From Chlorobiales bacterium (lineage in GTDB: Bacteria; Bacteroidota; Chlorobiia; Chlorobiales; Chlorobiaceae), in NCBI GenBank assembly GCA_022360275.1, contig JAKSDC010000137.1, forward strand, positions 1 through 12,666: a DNA stretch of 12,666 nucleotides, read 5' to 3'. This document shows positions 5,587 to 12,666 of this stretch, piece by piece (position 1 is the first letter of the stretch; each line of letters begins with the position of its first letter). The notes under the pieces were generated by a model, which had not been told where the DNA came from, made no database searches, and worked only from the letters and a program-made list of their open reading frames with translations. The position numbers were made by a program, and so were the translations under genes.

Positions 5587-6508
5587 TCAGGTTTTTTTGA
5601 AAACGGTGATCTTGCTCTTTGCCGTGATCGTTCCTCATCTCTCAGGAGAAGCTATGGGGAAGGAGGTGAATAACAGGGATAGTGTCATAGTTCCTGTTGT
5701 AACGTCAATAGTGCCTCTTTCTTTTTTTGTCGAGCGTGTTGGTGGCGACTATGTTGATGTTACAGTCATGGTCCCGCCGGGAGCAAATCCCCATACCTAT
5801 GAGCCTACTCCCAGCCAGATGGTTGCTTTGGGGGGCGCCGGGTTATTTGTCAAAGCAGGATCGGGGATTGAATTCGAACTGGATTGGATGAAGAAGTTCA
5901 GTGCACTCAATCCGGACATGGTGGTATGCAATGCTTCTGAGGGCTTTAGCGGGATTGAAATTTCAACGCATGGGCACAGTCACGGTCATGATCATGACCA
6001 TGATCACGGGCACAGGCATGGTAGCATCGATCCGCATTTCTGGATGTCGCCCCGGAACGGGATTCTGGCCGCAAGGAATATCGAGCGTACCCTTGCACAG
6101 GTCGATCCCTTGCACGCAGCCGAGTATGCCGAAAACCGGAAAAAACTTGAAGCCGAGCTCGATCAGCTTACACAGGAAATTTCACGAAAGCTCGATGGAA
6201 TGAAGAACAGGGCTTTCATGGTTTTTCATCCTGCCTGGGGATACTTTGCCGAAGAGTTCAATCTGAAACAGATCGCCGTTGAAAAAGAGGGGAAAGAATT
6301 GACGCCTAAAACAATGCAGGAGGTGATCCGGCAGGCAAAACGGCTTGGTATAAGGGTTGTTTTCGTATCGCCAGCGTTCAGTTCGCTTCAGGCGGAAACC
6401 ATCGCCCGTGAGATAGGAGGAGTTATACAGCCTGTCGATCCCCTGTCAGGCGACTATATCAATAACCTGAGGCAGGCGGCTGAAGCTTTTGCCGAAAGCA
6501 TGAGATGA
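5576..6508 (+). CDS. znuA: Zinc ABC transporter, substrate-binding protein
   Basis: The 310-residue protein captures Zn2+ in the periplasm and hands it to ZnuB. An N-terminal signal peptide covers about residues 1-27 (hydrophobic TVILLFAVIVPHLSG). The cluster A-I fold is marked by SIVPLSFFVERVGG (44-57) and by metal-ligand positions H73 (ANPHTYEP), H154 (DPHFWMSP) and H218 (FHPAWGYF), with an acidic ligand near VDPLSGDY (287-294). Between the first two lies a histidine-rich loop (about 132-148, HGHSHGHDHDHDHGHRH), typical of zinc rather than manganese binders. The ATG at 5576 overlaps the regulator gene by 11 bases, implying translational coupling. A later ATG at residue 27 has a better Shine-Dalgarno (AGGAGAAG) but would remove the signal peptide, so I reject it. 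The stop overlaps the znuC start. Confidence 0.93.
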   Translation: MNSNQVFLKTVILLFAVIVPHLSGEAMGKEVNNRDSVIVPVVTSIVPLSFFVERVGGDYVDVTVMVPPGANPHTYEPTPSQMVALGGAGLFVKAGSGIEFELDWMKKFSALNPDMVVCNASEGFSGIEISTHGHSHGHDHDHDHGHRHGSIDPHFWMSPRNGILAARNIERTLAQVDPLHAAEYAENRKKLEAELDQLTQEISRKLDGMKNRAFMVFHPAWGYFAEEFNLKQIAVEKEGKELTPKTMQEVIRQAKRLGIRVVFVSPAFSSLQAETIAREIGGVIQPVDPLSGDYINNLRQAAEAFAESMR

Positions 6509-7239
6509 ACCGTGAACTTGTAGCTCTGACCGACGTGTCAGTGGTCATAGGCGGAACGAAAATTCTGGAAGGGCTTTCCATGAGTATTGGGGAGGGGGAG
6601 TTCGTTGGAATCGTCGGGCCGAACGGAGGAGGGAAAACAACGCTTCTCAGGGTTATTCTCGGCCTGCAGAAACCCACCTCGGGGAACGTCAGGGTATTCG
6701 GACAAGATCCTGTGATGTCGAGAAAACGGATCGGTTATGTTCCACAACACCTTATTTTTGACAGGGATTTTCCTATAACCGCCGGTGAAACTGTTCTGAC
6801 GGGCCGCCTTTCACGGAAAGGTTTGTTCAGGAGGTACGGAAAGGAAGACAGGAGAGAGGCGGAAAAAGCATTGGAAACGGTCGGATTGGCAGGATTGAAA
6901 AAACGCCAGGTTGGGGATTTGTCAGGCGGGGAACTGCAGCGGCTTCTTATTGCAAGGGCTCTTGCCGGTCAGCCCGAATTGCTTCTGCTCGATGAGCCTA
7001 CCTCGAGTATCGATCCTGAAATGAAGACCACAATCTATGATCTGCTGGATGATCTGGTGGAGTCCATGACTATTATTATGGTAACGCATGATACCGGTGC
7101 GATCAGCCGGAATGTTTCAAGAATAGCCTGCCTGAACTGCAGGGTGACGATGCACGAGCCGGAAGCCGTTACAAACGATATGCTTTCGGAGACATACCGC
7201 TATCCGGTTGATATAGTGAAACATCAAGGGCATGTTTGA
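6505..7239 (+). CDS. znuC: Zinc ABC transporter, ATP-binding protein
   Basis: The 244-residue ATPase drives zinc import through ZnuB. All ABC motifs are intact: Walker A GPNGGGKTT (38-46), Q-loop Q81 (GYVPQH), signature LSGGELQR (139-146), Walker B LLLLDEP (159-165) with catalytic E164, and H-loop H195 (MVTHD). The start ATG shares bases with the znuA stop (ATGA at 6505-6508), the usual sign of translational coupling. Length is normal for the ZnuC/MntB group; zinc specificity comes from the neighbours and not from this sequence. It ends with a stop that overlaps an alternative TTG start of znuB. Confidence 0.94.
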   Translation: MNRELVALTDVSVVIGGTKILEGLSMSIGEGEFVGIVGPNGGGKTTLLRVILGLQKPTSGNVRVFGQDPVMSRKRIGYVPQHLIFDRDFPITAGETVLTGRLSRKGLFRRYGKEDRREAEKALETVGLAGLKKRQVGDLSGGELQRLLIARALAGQPELLLLDEPTSSIDPEMKTTIYDLLDDLVESMTIIMVTHDTGAISRNVSRIACLNCRVTMHEPEAVTNDMLSETYRYPVDIVKHQGHV

Positions 7240-7262
7240 AAAAACGGCAAACGGTGGCGAAG

Positions 7263-8072
7263 ATGGCTGAGATTCTCCAGTATGAATTTGTGCAGAATGC
7301 CGTCGCGGCGGCACTGCTGGCAAGTATCGCCTGCGGCATTATCGGAACCTATGTCGTGGTCCGGAAAATCGGGTTTATAAGCGGCGGGATAGCACATGCA
7401 GCGTTCGGAGGTATCGGCATCGGCTATTACCTGGGGGTGAATCCGTTGTTCGGTTTGATTCCGTTCAGCCTTTTTTCCGCGCTGGGGATCGGTCTGTTGA
7501 GTAAAAAGGCAAAAGTCGCTGAGGATACGGCTATAGGTGCGTTCTGGGCTGCGGGCATGGCTGTCGGGGTTCTTTTTATCGGGCTTGCACCCGGCTATGC
7601 TCCGAACCTGTTCAGCTATCTTTTCGGCAACATTCTTACCGTCCCCAGGTCCGATCTGTTTATGATCGCAGCTCTGGATCTTTTTATCGTTCTGGTAGTT
7701 TTTGCCTGTTACAAAGAGTTCCTTGTCATTTCTTTTGACGAGGAGTATGCCGAAGCTTCAGGAGTACCGACGACGTTTCTCTACCTGCTGCAGCTTTGCC
7801 TTATCGCTTTGACCGTGGTTGTGCTGGTCAGAGTAGTCGGTATCGTTATGGTTATTGCCCTTTTGACCATACCTCCGGCAATTGCACGAAACTTCAGCAG
7901 AAACCTTTTTGTGATGATGGTGCTCTCATCCTTATTCTGTGCATGCTTCACGCTTGCCGGATTGTGGCTTTCCTATGTTTTCGATACGGCTTCAGGCGCC
8001 ATGATCATTCTCGTGGCTGCTGCCGCATTTACGGTAGTTGCCGTTGCTAAGCGGTTTTCCGGCAGCACTTGA
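7263..8072 (+). CDS. znuB: Zinc ABC transporter, membrane permease
   Basis: The ABC-3 type permease forms the zinc channel with ZnuC in the cytoplasmic membrane. The protein is almost wholly hydrophobic with about eight membrane segments. It shows family wording: SIACGIIGTYVVVRKIGFISGG, GIAHAAFGGIGIGYYLG, then the GVPTTFLYLLQLCLIALTVV coupling region and RVVGIVMVIALLTIPPA near the end. I chose ATG 7263 (269 residues, beginning MAEILQYEF) because relatives start at this point. The frame is open to a TTG at 7236, which would add nine residues, has AAGGG five bases upstream and overlaps the znuC stop, so it is a serious alternative. It is the last gene of the zinc operon. No clear terminator follows before the next gene. 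Confidence 0.92.
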   Translation: MAEILQYEFVQNAVAAALLASIACGIIGTYVVVRKIGFISGGIAHAAFGGIGIGYYLGVNPLFGLIPFSLFSALGIGLLSKKAKVAEDTAIGAFWAAGMAVGVLFIGLAPGYAPNLFSYLFGNILTVPRSDLFMIAALDLFIVLVVFACYKEFLVISFDEEYAEASGVPTTFLYLLQLCLIALTVVVLVRVVGIVMVIALLTIPPAIARNFSRNLFVMMVLSSLFCACFTLAGLWLSYVFDTASGAMIILVAAAAFTVVAVAKRFSGST

Positions 8073-8126
8073 TGCTCCGGCTCGGTTAGCGCAAGATTCC
8101 ATGGGCGTGTTCTTTGCGGATTATTT

Positions 8127-8154
8127 TTGATCATTGCATTGAAATGTGCATATT
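8127..8154 (+). promoter_or_regulatory. Possible promoter of the HAD phosphatase gene
   Basis: TTGATC at 8127-8132 and CATATT at 8149-8154 are 16 bases apart and resemble sigma-70 -35 and -10 boxes. The transcript would start near 8161, leaving an AGGAA site almost at its 5' end. This is a weak match and a guess from spacing only. Confidence 0.3.
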
Positions 8155-8168
8155 TTTTTCAGGAATCC

Positions 8169-8198
8169 ATGAAAAGCAACAAACCGCTGTTCCCATGA
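8169..8198 (+). CDS. Nine-codon upstream ORF overlapping the HAD gene start
   Basis: AGGAA at 8161-8165 precedes ATG 8169-8171, which opens a short frame reading MKSNKPLFP and ending with TGA at 8196-8198. That stop overlaps ATG 8195-8197, the likely start of the following gene, as ATGA. The long gene's own start lacks a ribosome site, so this mini-ORF may deliver ribosomes to it. It could be chance, given its size. Confidence 0.35.
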   Translation: MKSNKPLFP

Positions 8199-9532
8199 GA
8201 AATCCAGATTCCCAGTCTCCGGTTTTCCTCGAAAAGGAACAGGGTTTTTCCCTGCCGACGAAAGAGTACGCCATTCCTGACATCGATATCAGCCTGCAGC
8301 CCATTCGCTCGTTCAAGGATCTTTTCCATCTCAAGGCTTTGACAAGGAAAATCCGTTCGCCGATCGTAAAAAACATCTTTTCTGCAAGGGTCATCAATCT
8401 GCGCTCCATAGAGTCCCTGAAAAATGCCCGCCGCTCTCTCGAGGATGTGTATTTCAGGGACTACGAAACAAGCATTATCCATATCGATGATATGCACTCC
8501 ATCAATGTGGACCTTTCCTATGAAATCAGAGAGTTGAAAAAAGACACCTACTATCTTGAGCATGGAGAGGATTATTTCATCGATTATATCGGCAAGCTGT
8601 ATAACAAGTTCGACCAGCATGTGAGGCGCGGTCTGGAGTTTCTGGACAACCTGCATTTCAACTGTTTCATTACCGACAGGGACGGAACGACCAACAACTA
8701 TTGCGGTCATTACCGCTCATCGATTCAGCCGGTATACAACGCAATCTTTCTCTCCCGCTTTGCATCGCTGTGCACCGACAATCCCATTTTTATCACTTCG
8801 GCACCACTGAAAAACTTCGGGATTATCGATGTTTCGGTTAACCCCGAGAATGTATTTATCTATGCAGGTTCCAAGGGCAGGGAGTTTCTCGATCTCGATC
8901 TCACCGAACACAGGGCTTACATCGATCCTGTCAAACAGGTCAGATTTGAAGAGCTTGCTGCAAAAGTAAGTGAACTCGAAAAAAATCCTGAACTTGAAAA
9001 GTTTTTTTACGTCGGATCAGGGTTTCAGCTCAAATTCGGTCAGTTAACCATCGCCAGACAAGATGTCGCCAATACCATTGCCGAGGAGGAATCCATCAAT
9101 CTGCTGCACAATGTTACGAATATTGTCCGTGAGATTGATCCTGACGGCTCGGTATTCAGAATTCTCGATACAGGTAAGGATATCGAGATTATTCTCACGA
9201 TCGACGGTCAAAACGGTACAAAGGATTTTGACAAAGGAGACGGGCTGAAATTCATCGACAGCAGAATCAATCTTCGTCTCGATAAAGGTCATCATCTTGT
9301 CTGCGGTGATACGGCTTCGGATATTCCCATGCTTGAAGCCGTGCTTGAATACACCGATGACGTCTACGCCATTTTTGTCACGAAAGATGCCGAACTGGCC
9401 GGAAAAGTCGCGCAGCTTTGCCCGAATACTCTCATTGTGCCCAGTCCTGATATTCTGCTCACCATTCTGGGGGTTGCTGCATTGACGATAAAGCGGAAAA
9501 AAGGCTGCAAGGCGCCGGGGATTTTTCTCTAA
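8195..9532 (+). CDS. HAD-superfamily phosphatase, trehalose-6-phosphatase-like
   Basis: The 445-residue protein (from ATG 8195) carries the HAD catalytic motifs in its C-terminal two thirds. Motif I is DRDGT (D161 nucleophile, D163 acid/base). Motif II is FITSAPL (199-205, Thr/Ser). A lysine stands in a KGDGLKF stretch near 347, as in trehalose-phosphatase-type enzymes, and motif IV is GDTASD (371-376), which binds Mg2+. The N-terminal ~150 residues are helical-looking and not recognisable to me. The likely reaction is hydrolysis of a sugar phosphate, but no synthase neighbours it, so the substrate is unknown. The frame is open to a TTG at 8114, but neither that nor ATG 8144 has a ribosome site and both would lie in the probable promoter. 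ATG 8195 is reached through a coupled upstream ORF. It converges on the antiporter gene with a 4-base gap. Confidence 0.78.
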   Translation: MRNPDSQSPVFLEKEQGFSLPTKEYAIPDIDISLQPIRSFKDLFHLKALTRKIRSPIVKNIFSARVINLRSIESLKNARRSLEDVYFRDYETSIIHIDDMHSINVDLSYEIRELKKDTYYLEHGEDYFIDYIGKLYNKFDQHVRRGLEFLDNLHFNCFITDRDGTTNNYCGHYRSSIQPVYNAIFLSRFASLCTDNPIFITSAPLKNFGIIDVSVNPENVFIYAGSKGREFLDLDLTEHRAYIDPVKQVRFEELAAKVSELEKNPELEKFFYVGSGFQLKFGQLTIARQDVANTIAEEESINLLHNVTNIVREIDPDGSVFRILDTGKDIEIILTIDGQNGTKDFDKGDGLKFIDSRINLRLDKGHHLVCGDTASDIPMLEAVLEYTDDVYAIFVTKDAELAGKVAQLCPNTLIVPSPDILLTILGVAALTIKRKKGCKAPGIFL

Positions 9533-9536
9533 CCGG

Positions 9537-10568
9537 TTATTGCCCGAACAGCCACCAGTAAAACAGAAAATATCCCGAGAGAAGAACCAGGCCCGAGATG
9601 CGCCCTATCTTGTTGCTTCTGTAGCTTATCGGAAAAAGAGCAAGGCCGAAAACAATCATTACCAGATACTCGGCGTGTGGAAATCCGGGCAGTGTTTCTG
9701 TACCTGGTACCACAGGTTCAAGAACAGTGATCGGTTTTATCAGGCCGATGCCTCCGAGGACGAAAAGAATATTGAACACGTTGCTGCCGATGATATTGCC
9801 AACGGATATTTCGCTTTGCTTTCTGAATGCTGCTACCATCGATGTTGCGAGTTCCGGCAACGATGTGCCGAGGGCGACAATCGAGAGGCCGATATAGAGT
9901 TTCGGAATATTGAACTGTTCAGCTACCCAGACAGAGCTTTTCACGAAGGACCATGCTCCGAAAGAGAGCAAAATGCTGCCGCCGAGAACCATCAGGAGAC
10001 TTGCGCCGAGAGAGTGTATTTGCAGTTCCATGTCTGCTTCCTCGAATGTTTCTTCCGCCATTTCGGGCATTTTGTAAAGAGCGAACAGGTAGCCGAAGAG
10101 CAGGAGAAACAGCAGGCCGCCTTCGAGCCTCGAAATAGAGCCGTCAAGAGAGAACATGTAGAGCAGTACGCTGATCCCGAAGAGAAAAAACAACTGATTG
10201 CGAATGTGCCGGAAGGCGATATGGATAGGAAAAATCAGGGCGCTCAAGCCAAGAATGAGTCCGATATTGGTAATGTTGCTGCCGACGATGTTCCCAAGGG
10301 ATATCGTAGCCGATTGTTCAACGACGTTCGCGAAAAAACTCACGACGAATTCCGGCATGGAGGTGCCATAGGCTACGACCGTCAAACCGATGACAAAAGG
10401 TTTTACGCCATAGCGCGTCGCAAGGCTGCTGCCCCCTTTTACCAGCCACTCTGCACCAAGATAAAGCAGGTAGGCACTGAAAAGCAGTACAGCAATGTTG
10501 CCCGGAAGCCCGATAAAGGTTGTATAATCAGGAAATGTCATGCGGTGGCAATAAGCCAAAAAAAACAT
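9537..10568 (-). CDS. Na+/Ca2+-type cation antiporter (CaCA family, YrbG-like)
   Basis: The 343-residue membrane protein exchanges Na+ (or H+/K+) for Ca2+ across the cytoplasmic membrane. It has the two inverted alpha-repeats that define the family: GTSMPE (68-73) with GNIVGSNITN (92-101), and GTSLPE (234-239) with GNIIGSNVFN (257-266). The acidic residues of the two GTSxPE motifs bind the cation. About ten membrane helices are split by an acidic loop (about 168-183, MPEMAEETFEEADMEL) that may sense calcium. Length is normal. Start: ATG 10568 is used, but ATG 10541 (beginning MTFPDY) is equally possible; neither has a clear Shine-Dalgarno. It is convergent with the HAD gene and divergent from the small membrane protein gene, with a 47-base gap between starts. 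Confidence 0.9.
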   Translation of the reverse strand: MFFLAYCHRMTFPDYTTFIGLPGNIAVLLFSAYLLYLGAEWLVKGGSSLATRYGVKPFVIGLTVVAYGTSMPEFVVSFFANVVEQSATISLGNIVGSNITNIGLILGLSALIFPIHIAFRHIRNQLFFLFGISVLLYMFSLDGSISRLEGGLLFLLLFGYLFALYKMPEMAEETFEEADMELQIHSLGASLLMVLGGSILLSFGAWSFVKSSVWVAEQFNIPKLYIGLSIVALGTSLPELATSMVAAFRKQSEISVGNIIGSNVFNILFVLGGIGLIKPITVLEPVVPGTETLPGFPHAEYLVMIVFGLALFPISYRSNKIGRISGLVLLSGYFLFYWWLFGQ

Positions 10569-10615
10569 AAATTCAAAAACTTGTAAAGGTTCACTAACAG
10601 TATGACGATAGGATT

Positions 10616-10849
10616 ATGAAGCCGGTAATATACTTCATAGGAGCAGGCATATGCATTCTGCTCTCCATATACATTTTTATTTTCGGAACATGGGCGAACC
10701 ATGAGATCATAGCGGTATTTATCGGTATGTGGGCGCCGACAATTATCGGCATCGGTATTTTCAATACCCTTCTGGGCATTCTGGACGAGATGTGCTGTGC
10801 GCACCGGCGTATCGAGGATCGTCAGACAAAGCAGAGAGAGGATCAGTAA
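10616..10849 (+). CDS. Small two-helix membrane protein, hypothetical
   Basis: The 77-residue product has a first hydrophobic segment at about residues 3-25, a short polar break (TWANHE), a second segment at about 30-53 (IIAVFIGMWAPTIIGIGIF) and a charged cytoplasmic-looking tail (HRRIEDRQTKQREDQ). I recognise no named family, though the WANHEIIAVFIGMWAPT stretch looks like a conserved short membrane-protein motif. ATG 10616 follows AGGA at 10608-10611 with a short spacer. It lies 24 bases before crcB on the same strand, so the two are probably cotranscribed. Function unknown. Confidence 0.72.
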   Translation: MKPVIYFIGAGICILLSIYIFIFGTWANHEIIAVFIGMWAPTIIGIGIFNTLLGILDEMCCAHRRIEDRQTKQREDQ

Positions 10850-10873
10850 GCAGTCTTCAGTTATCATTTCTTT

Positions 10874-11260
10874 ATGACGGAACGTTATGCTGCTTTTTTG
10901 CTTGTCGGGGCAGGTGGATTTGCCGGAGCGGTTGCCCGGTATCTTGTTGCGCTTGCCCTGCCGTTTATAGGAACAGGCTTTCCTTTTGGTACACTCGCGG
11001 TCAATGTCGCCGGTTGCCTGTTGATCGGGTTTATCAGTGAATTGTCGATCACCTCGTCTCTTGTTTCTCCCGAACTGCGGCTGCTGTTTGCAACGGGTTT
11101 CTGCGGCGGTTTTACAACCTTTTCATCCTATATGTATGAGACCATGTCCCTCTTACGGGACGGTGAAATGCTGTATGCATCAATCTATCTGTTTGGAAGT
11201 ATTATCGGCGGCATTCTTTGTCTCTATCTGGGTATGCAGATAGCAAGGATGTGGACGTGA
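10874..11260 (+). CDS. crcB: Fluoride channel Fluc/CrcB
   Basis: The 128-residue protein forms a dual-topology dimeric channel that lets F- leave the cell. Four hydrophobic helices are present, with the family motifs GGFAGAVARY (14-23), GTLAVNVAG (39-47, including the pore asparagine N44) and GFCGGFTTFSSY (75-86), which contains the sodium-site region and the Phe-box phenylalanines. Length is normal for a single-domain Fluc. No strong ribosome site precedes the ATG, which suggests coupling to the small gene 24 bases upstream. I looked for a fluoride riboswitch ahead of it and saw none. A DUF190 gene follows after 28 bases; this pairing is known from many bacterial genomes. Confidence 0.92.
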   Translation: MTERYAAFLLVGAGGFAGAVARYLVALALPFIGTGFPFGTLAVNVAGCLLIGFISELSITSSLVSPELRLLFATGFCGGFTTFSSYMYETMSLLRDGEMLYASIYLFGSIIGGILCLYLGMQIARMWT

Positions 11261-11288
11261 CGTGCTGTTGAACAGTTAAGTTGTTGCA

Positions 11289-11633
11289 TTGAAAGAGAGG
11301 AGTGTCGGTGATGAACACGGCATCATTCATACAGGGGCGAAACATCATCATCGTCCGCTTTATGAGGCGATTATTGCAGAAGCAAAAGAGCGAGGCCTTG
11401 CCGGTGCGACCGTGTTCAAGGGAATTCTTTCATACGGTATGAGCGGTACAGTCCGTACAGCCAAGATTCTGGAGCTTTCTCAGAGCCTGCCCGTTGTGAT
11501 TGAAATTATGGATACCCAGGAGCGGATTGAAACGTTTTTGCCTGTTATCGAAGCTCTTGTTGCGGAATCGGGCGTTCATGTTCATGTGACGCTCGAGCCT
11601 GTACGTTCAGCTATTATCTTTTCGGGGAAGTAG
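11289..11633 (+). CDS. DUF190 (PII-like fold) protein, start uncertain
   Basis: The body of the protein matches the DUF190 family: RPLYEAIIAEAKERGLAGAT (22-41), then the KG-SYG and TAKILELS-LPVVIEIMDTQERI segments and a C-terminal beta-strand near VTLEPVRSAIIF. DUF190 proteins have a ferredoxin-like, PII-like fold and often neighbour crcB; a regulatory role is inferred, not proven. The only conventional start in this frame is TTG 11289 (114 residues), which has no good ribosome site, and its N terminus does not show the usual LLRIFIGE-type first strand. A strong AGAGGAG at 11295-11301 points instead to GTG 11308 or ATG 11311, which are in another frame ending soon after. A small frameshift near the start, natural or a sequencing error, would explain this. 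Confidence 0.8.
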   Translation: MKERSVGDEHGIIHTGAKHHHRPLYEAIIAEAKERGLAGATVFKGILSYGMSGTVRTAKILELSQSLPVVIEIMDTQERIETFLPVIEALVAESGVHVHVTLEPVRSAIIFSGK

Positions 11634-11690
11634 GCTTTCGGGATTGCCGGAAGAAAAAGATCCGGGGAAAAGAGACGGTACGGGAAATAA

Positions 11691-11730
11691 AAACGGGATG
11701 CCCAATGACCTGCATCCCGTTTTTTGTTTT
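11691..11730. terminator. Bidirectional terminator between the DUF190 gene and hemL
   Basis: AAACGGGATGC at 11691-11701 pairs perfectly with GCATCCCGTTT at 11712-11722 around a 10-base loop. On the plus strand T-rich sequence follows to 11730; on the minus strand the other flank also gives a T-rich run. The hairpin can therefore end both the crcB/DUF190 transcript and the convergent hemL transcript. Confidence 0.9.
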
Positions 11731-11745
11731 AACCGCAATCAGCCG

Positions 11746-12666
11746 TCACGCTTCGGCGGCCTGGAGAGCAGTATAGTTGGCCTTGATCGTTTTTTCCAGA
11801 TCTTCGTCGCTGTGCGCTGTGCTGGTGAACATTGCCTCGAACTGTGACGGGGCAAGGTAGACTCCCTGATTGAGCATGGACTGGAAGTACTTGGAATATT
11901 TCTGAAGATCGGAAGCAACCGCATCGTCATGGTTCTCAACCGGCTTGTCGGTGAAGAAAAGACATGCCATCGAACCAACGCGATTCTGAGTATAGTTCAG
12001 GCCGAGTTTGTTCATGTTGTCCCTGAAGCCTTCCTCCAGGATGGCGGCTTTTCTTTCGAGTTCAGGGTAGGGATTCTCGTCCTTGAGTACCGACAGCGTG
12101 GCGAGACCGGCAGTAATTGCAAGCGGGTTGCCTGAAAGTGTTCCTGCCTGGTAGACATCGCCAACAGGGGCAATGCGTTCCATGATTTCACGTTTTCCGC
12201 CAAATGCACCGACCGGAAGTCCGCCGCCGATGATTTTACCCATGGTAGTCAGGTCCGGGGTAATACCGTAGAGCTCCTGTGCACCGCCGAGAGCTACACG
12301 GAAGCCGCACATTACCTCGTCGAAGATCAGAACAATGCCTTCCTGTGTACAGAAATCGCGAAGCTCTTGAAGAAACTCTTTCTTGGCAGGGATAACGCCG
12401 GTGTTGCCGGCAACAGGCTCGATGATGATCGCTGCAACGTTGTCCTTGTTTTCGTTGACCAGGGTTTTAACCGATTCGATATCGTTGTACTTAGCGTTCA
12501 GGGTGTCGTTGGCGGTGCCTTTCGTGACGCCGGGGCTGTCGGGTGTACCGAGCGTCAAGGCGCCGGATCCAGCCTTTATAAGGAAGCTGTCGCCGTGACC
12601 GTGGTAACAACCTTCGAACTTGATGATTTTATCTCGGCCGGTATACCCTCTGGCAAGCCGGACGGC
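11746..12666 (-). CDS. hemL: Glutamate-1-semialdehyde 2,1-aminomutase (5' part outside the window)
   Basis: This PLP enzyme makes 5-aminolevulinate from glutamate-1-semialdehyde in the C5 pathway, the entry to heme and bacteriochlorophyll. About 306 C-terminal residues are visible; full-length HemL is about 430, so the start lies beyond 12666. Visible signatures are KFEGCYHGHGDSFL (substrate/PLP region), GTPDSPGV, IIEPVAGN, IFDEVMCGFR (the Asp that contacts the PLP ring nitrogen), TTMGKIIGGGLPVGAFGG (the Schiff-base lysine) and YQAGTLSGNPLA. A TTG codon at 12558 lies inside the conserved ALTLGTPDSPG stretch and is not a true start. The gene ends AAEA-stop, 15 bases beyond the bidirectional terminator. 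Confidence 0.95.
   Translation of the reverse strand, partial: AVRLARGYTGRDKIIKFEGCYHGHGDSFLIKAGSGALTLGTPDSPGVTKGTANDTLNAKYNDIESVKTLVNENKDNVAAIIIEPVAGNTGVIPAKKEFLQELRDFCTQEGIVLIFDEVMCGFRVALGGAQELYGITPDLTTMGKIIGGGLPVGAFGGKREIMERIAPVGDVYQAGTLSGNPLAITAGLATLSVLKDENPYPELERKAAILEEGFRDNMNKLGLNYTQNRVGSMACLFFTDKPVENHDDAVASDLQKYSKYFQSMLNQGVYLAPSQFEAMFTSTAHSDEDLEKTIKANYTALQAAEA

Noticed and set aside
9540..10586. Long plus-strand open frame (348 codons) opposite the antiporter
   Set aside because: It is the antisense shadow of the CaCA gene, whose minus-strand product has both intact alpha-repeats. The plus-strand translation is rich in Lys, Glu, His and Arg without any family pattern.
10850..10873. 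Fluoride riboswitch before crcB
   Set aside because: Only 24 bases separate crcB from the previous gene, and the 47-base divergent region before 10616 shows no recognisable conserved fluoride-riboswitch core.
11644..11847. Plus-strand 67-codon open frame after the DUF190 gene
   Set aside because: It runs through the bidirectional terminator and into the antisense of hemL, so it is a chance frame.
1..12666. CRISPR arrays, tRNA or rRNA genes
   Set aside because: I saw no regularly spaced direct repeats, no cloverleaf with a GGTTCRANTCC-type arm and no rRNA-like conserved stretch in the window.

Overview
The window looks like a piece of a green sulfur bacterium (Chlorobi, Chlorobium/Prosthecochloris-like) chromosome. 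This rests on gene content and protein style: a long-form 2-isopropylmalate synthase, a fur-znuABC operon with the genes overlapping end to start, a trehalose-phosphatase-like HAD protein, crcB next to a DUF190 gene, and hemL of the C5 pathway that feeds bacteriochlorophyll synthesis. No database search was possible, so the taxon is an inference.

Positions 1-1980 form an AT-richer accessory stretch. It holds two small secreted or membrane-anchored paralogs of unknown function on the minus strand, a 142-bp palindrome-ended element (1480-1621), a second related element end (about 640-732) lying exactly between the two paralogs, a broken coding remnant at 1229-1419 and a 3' fragment of an AraC-family regulator that starts right at the element edge. 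This is a small insertion and decay hotspot.

Positions 1986-9532 are core genes on the plus strand. A lipoprotein joins an NlpE-like CxxC domain to a META/HslJ domain. leuA follows, behind a 180-base leader that contains all the parts of a classical ribosome-mediated attenuator: a 27-codon leucine-rich leader peptide, an antiterminator pairing, and an intrinsic terminator just before the leuA ribosome site. After a strong terminator comes a four-gene zinc unit, a Fur/Zur-type regulator with znuA, znuC and znuB, each overlapping or abutting the next. A near-perfect 23-bp palindrome just before the regulator start is a good operator candidate. A HAD-family phosphatase follows, whose likely start is overlapped by the stop of a 9-codon upstream ORF.

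Positions 9537-11633 concern ions. A Na+/Ca2+-type antiporter (minus strand) is divergent from a 77-residue two-helix membrane protein, a Fluc/CrcB fluoride channel and a DUF190 (PII-like) protein. A strong bidirectional terminator (11691-11722) separates this from the 3' part of hemL (minus strand), which runs off the right edge.

The strongest undescribed-looking signals are the leu attenuator and the candidate Zur operator. The paralog/element cluster at the left end is the most puzzling part.
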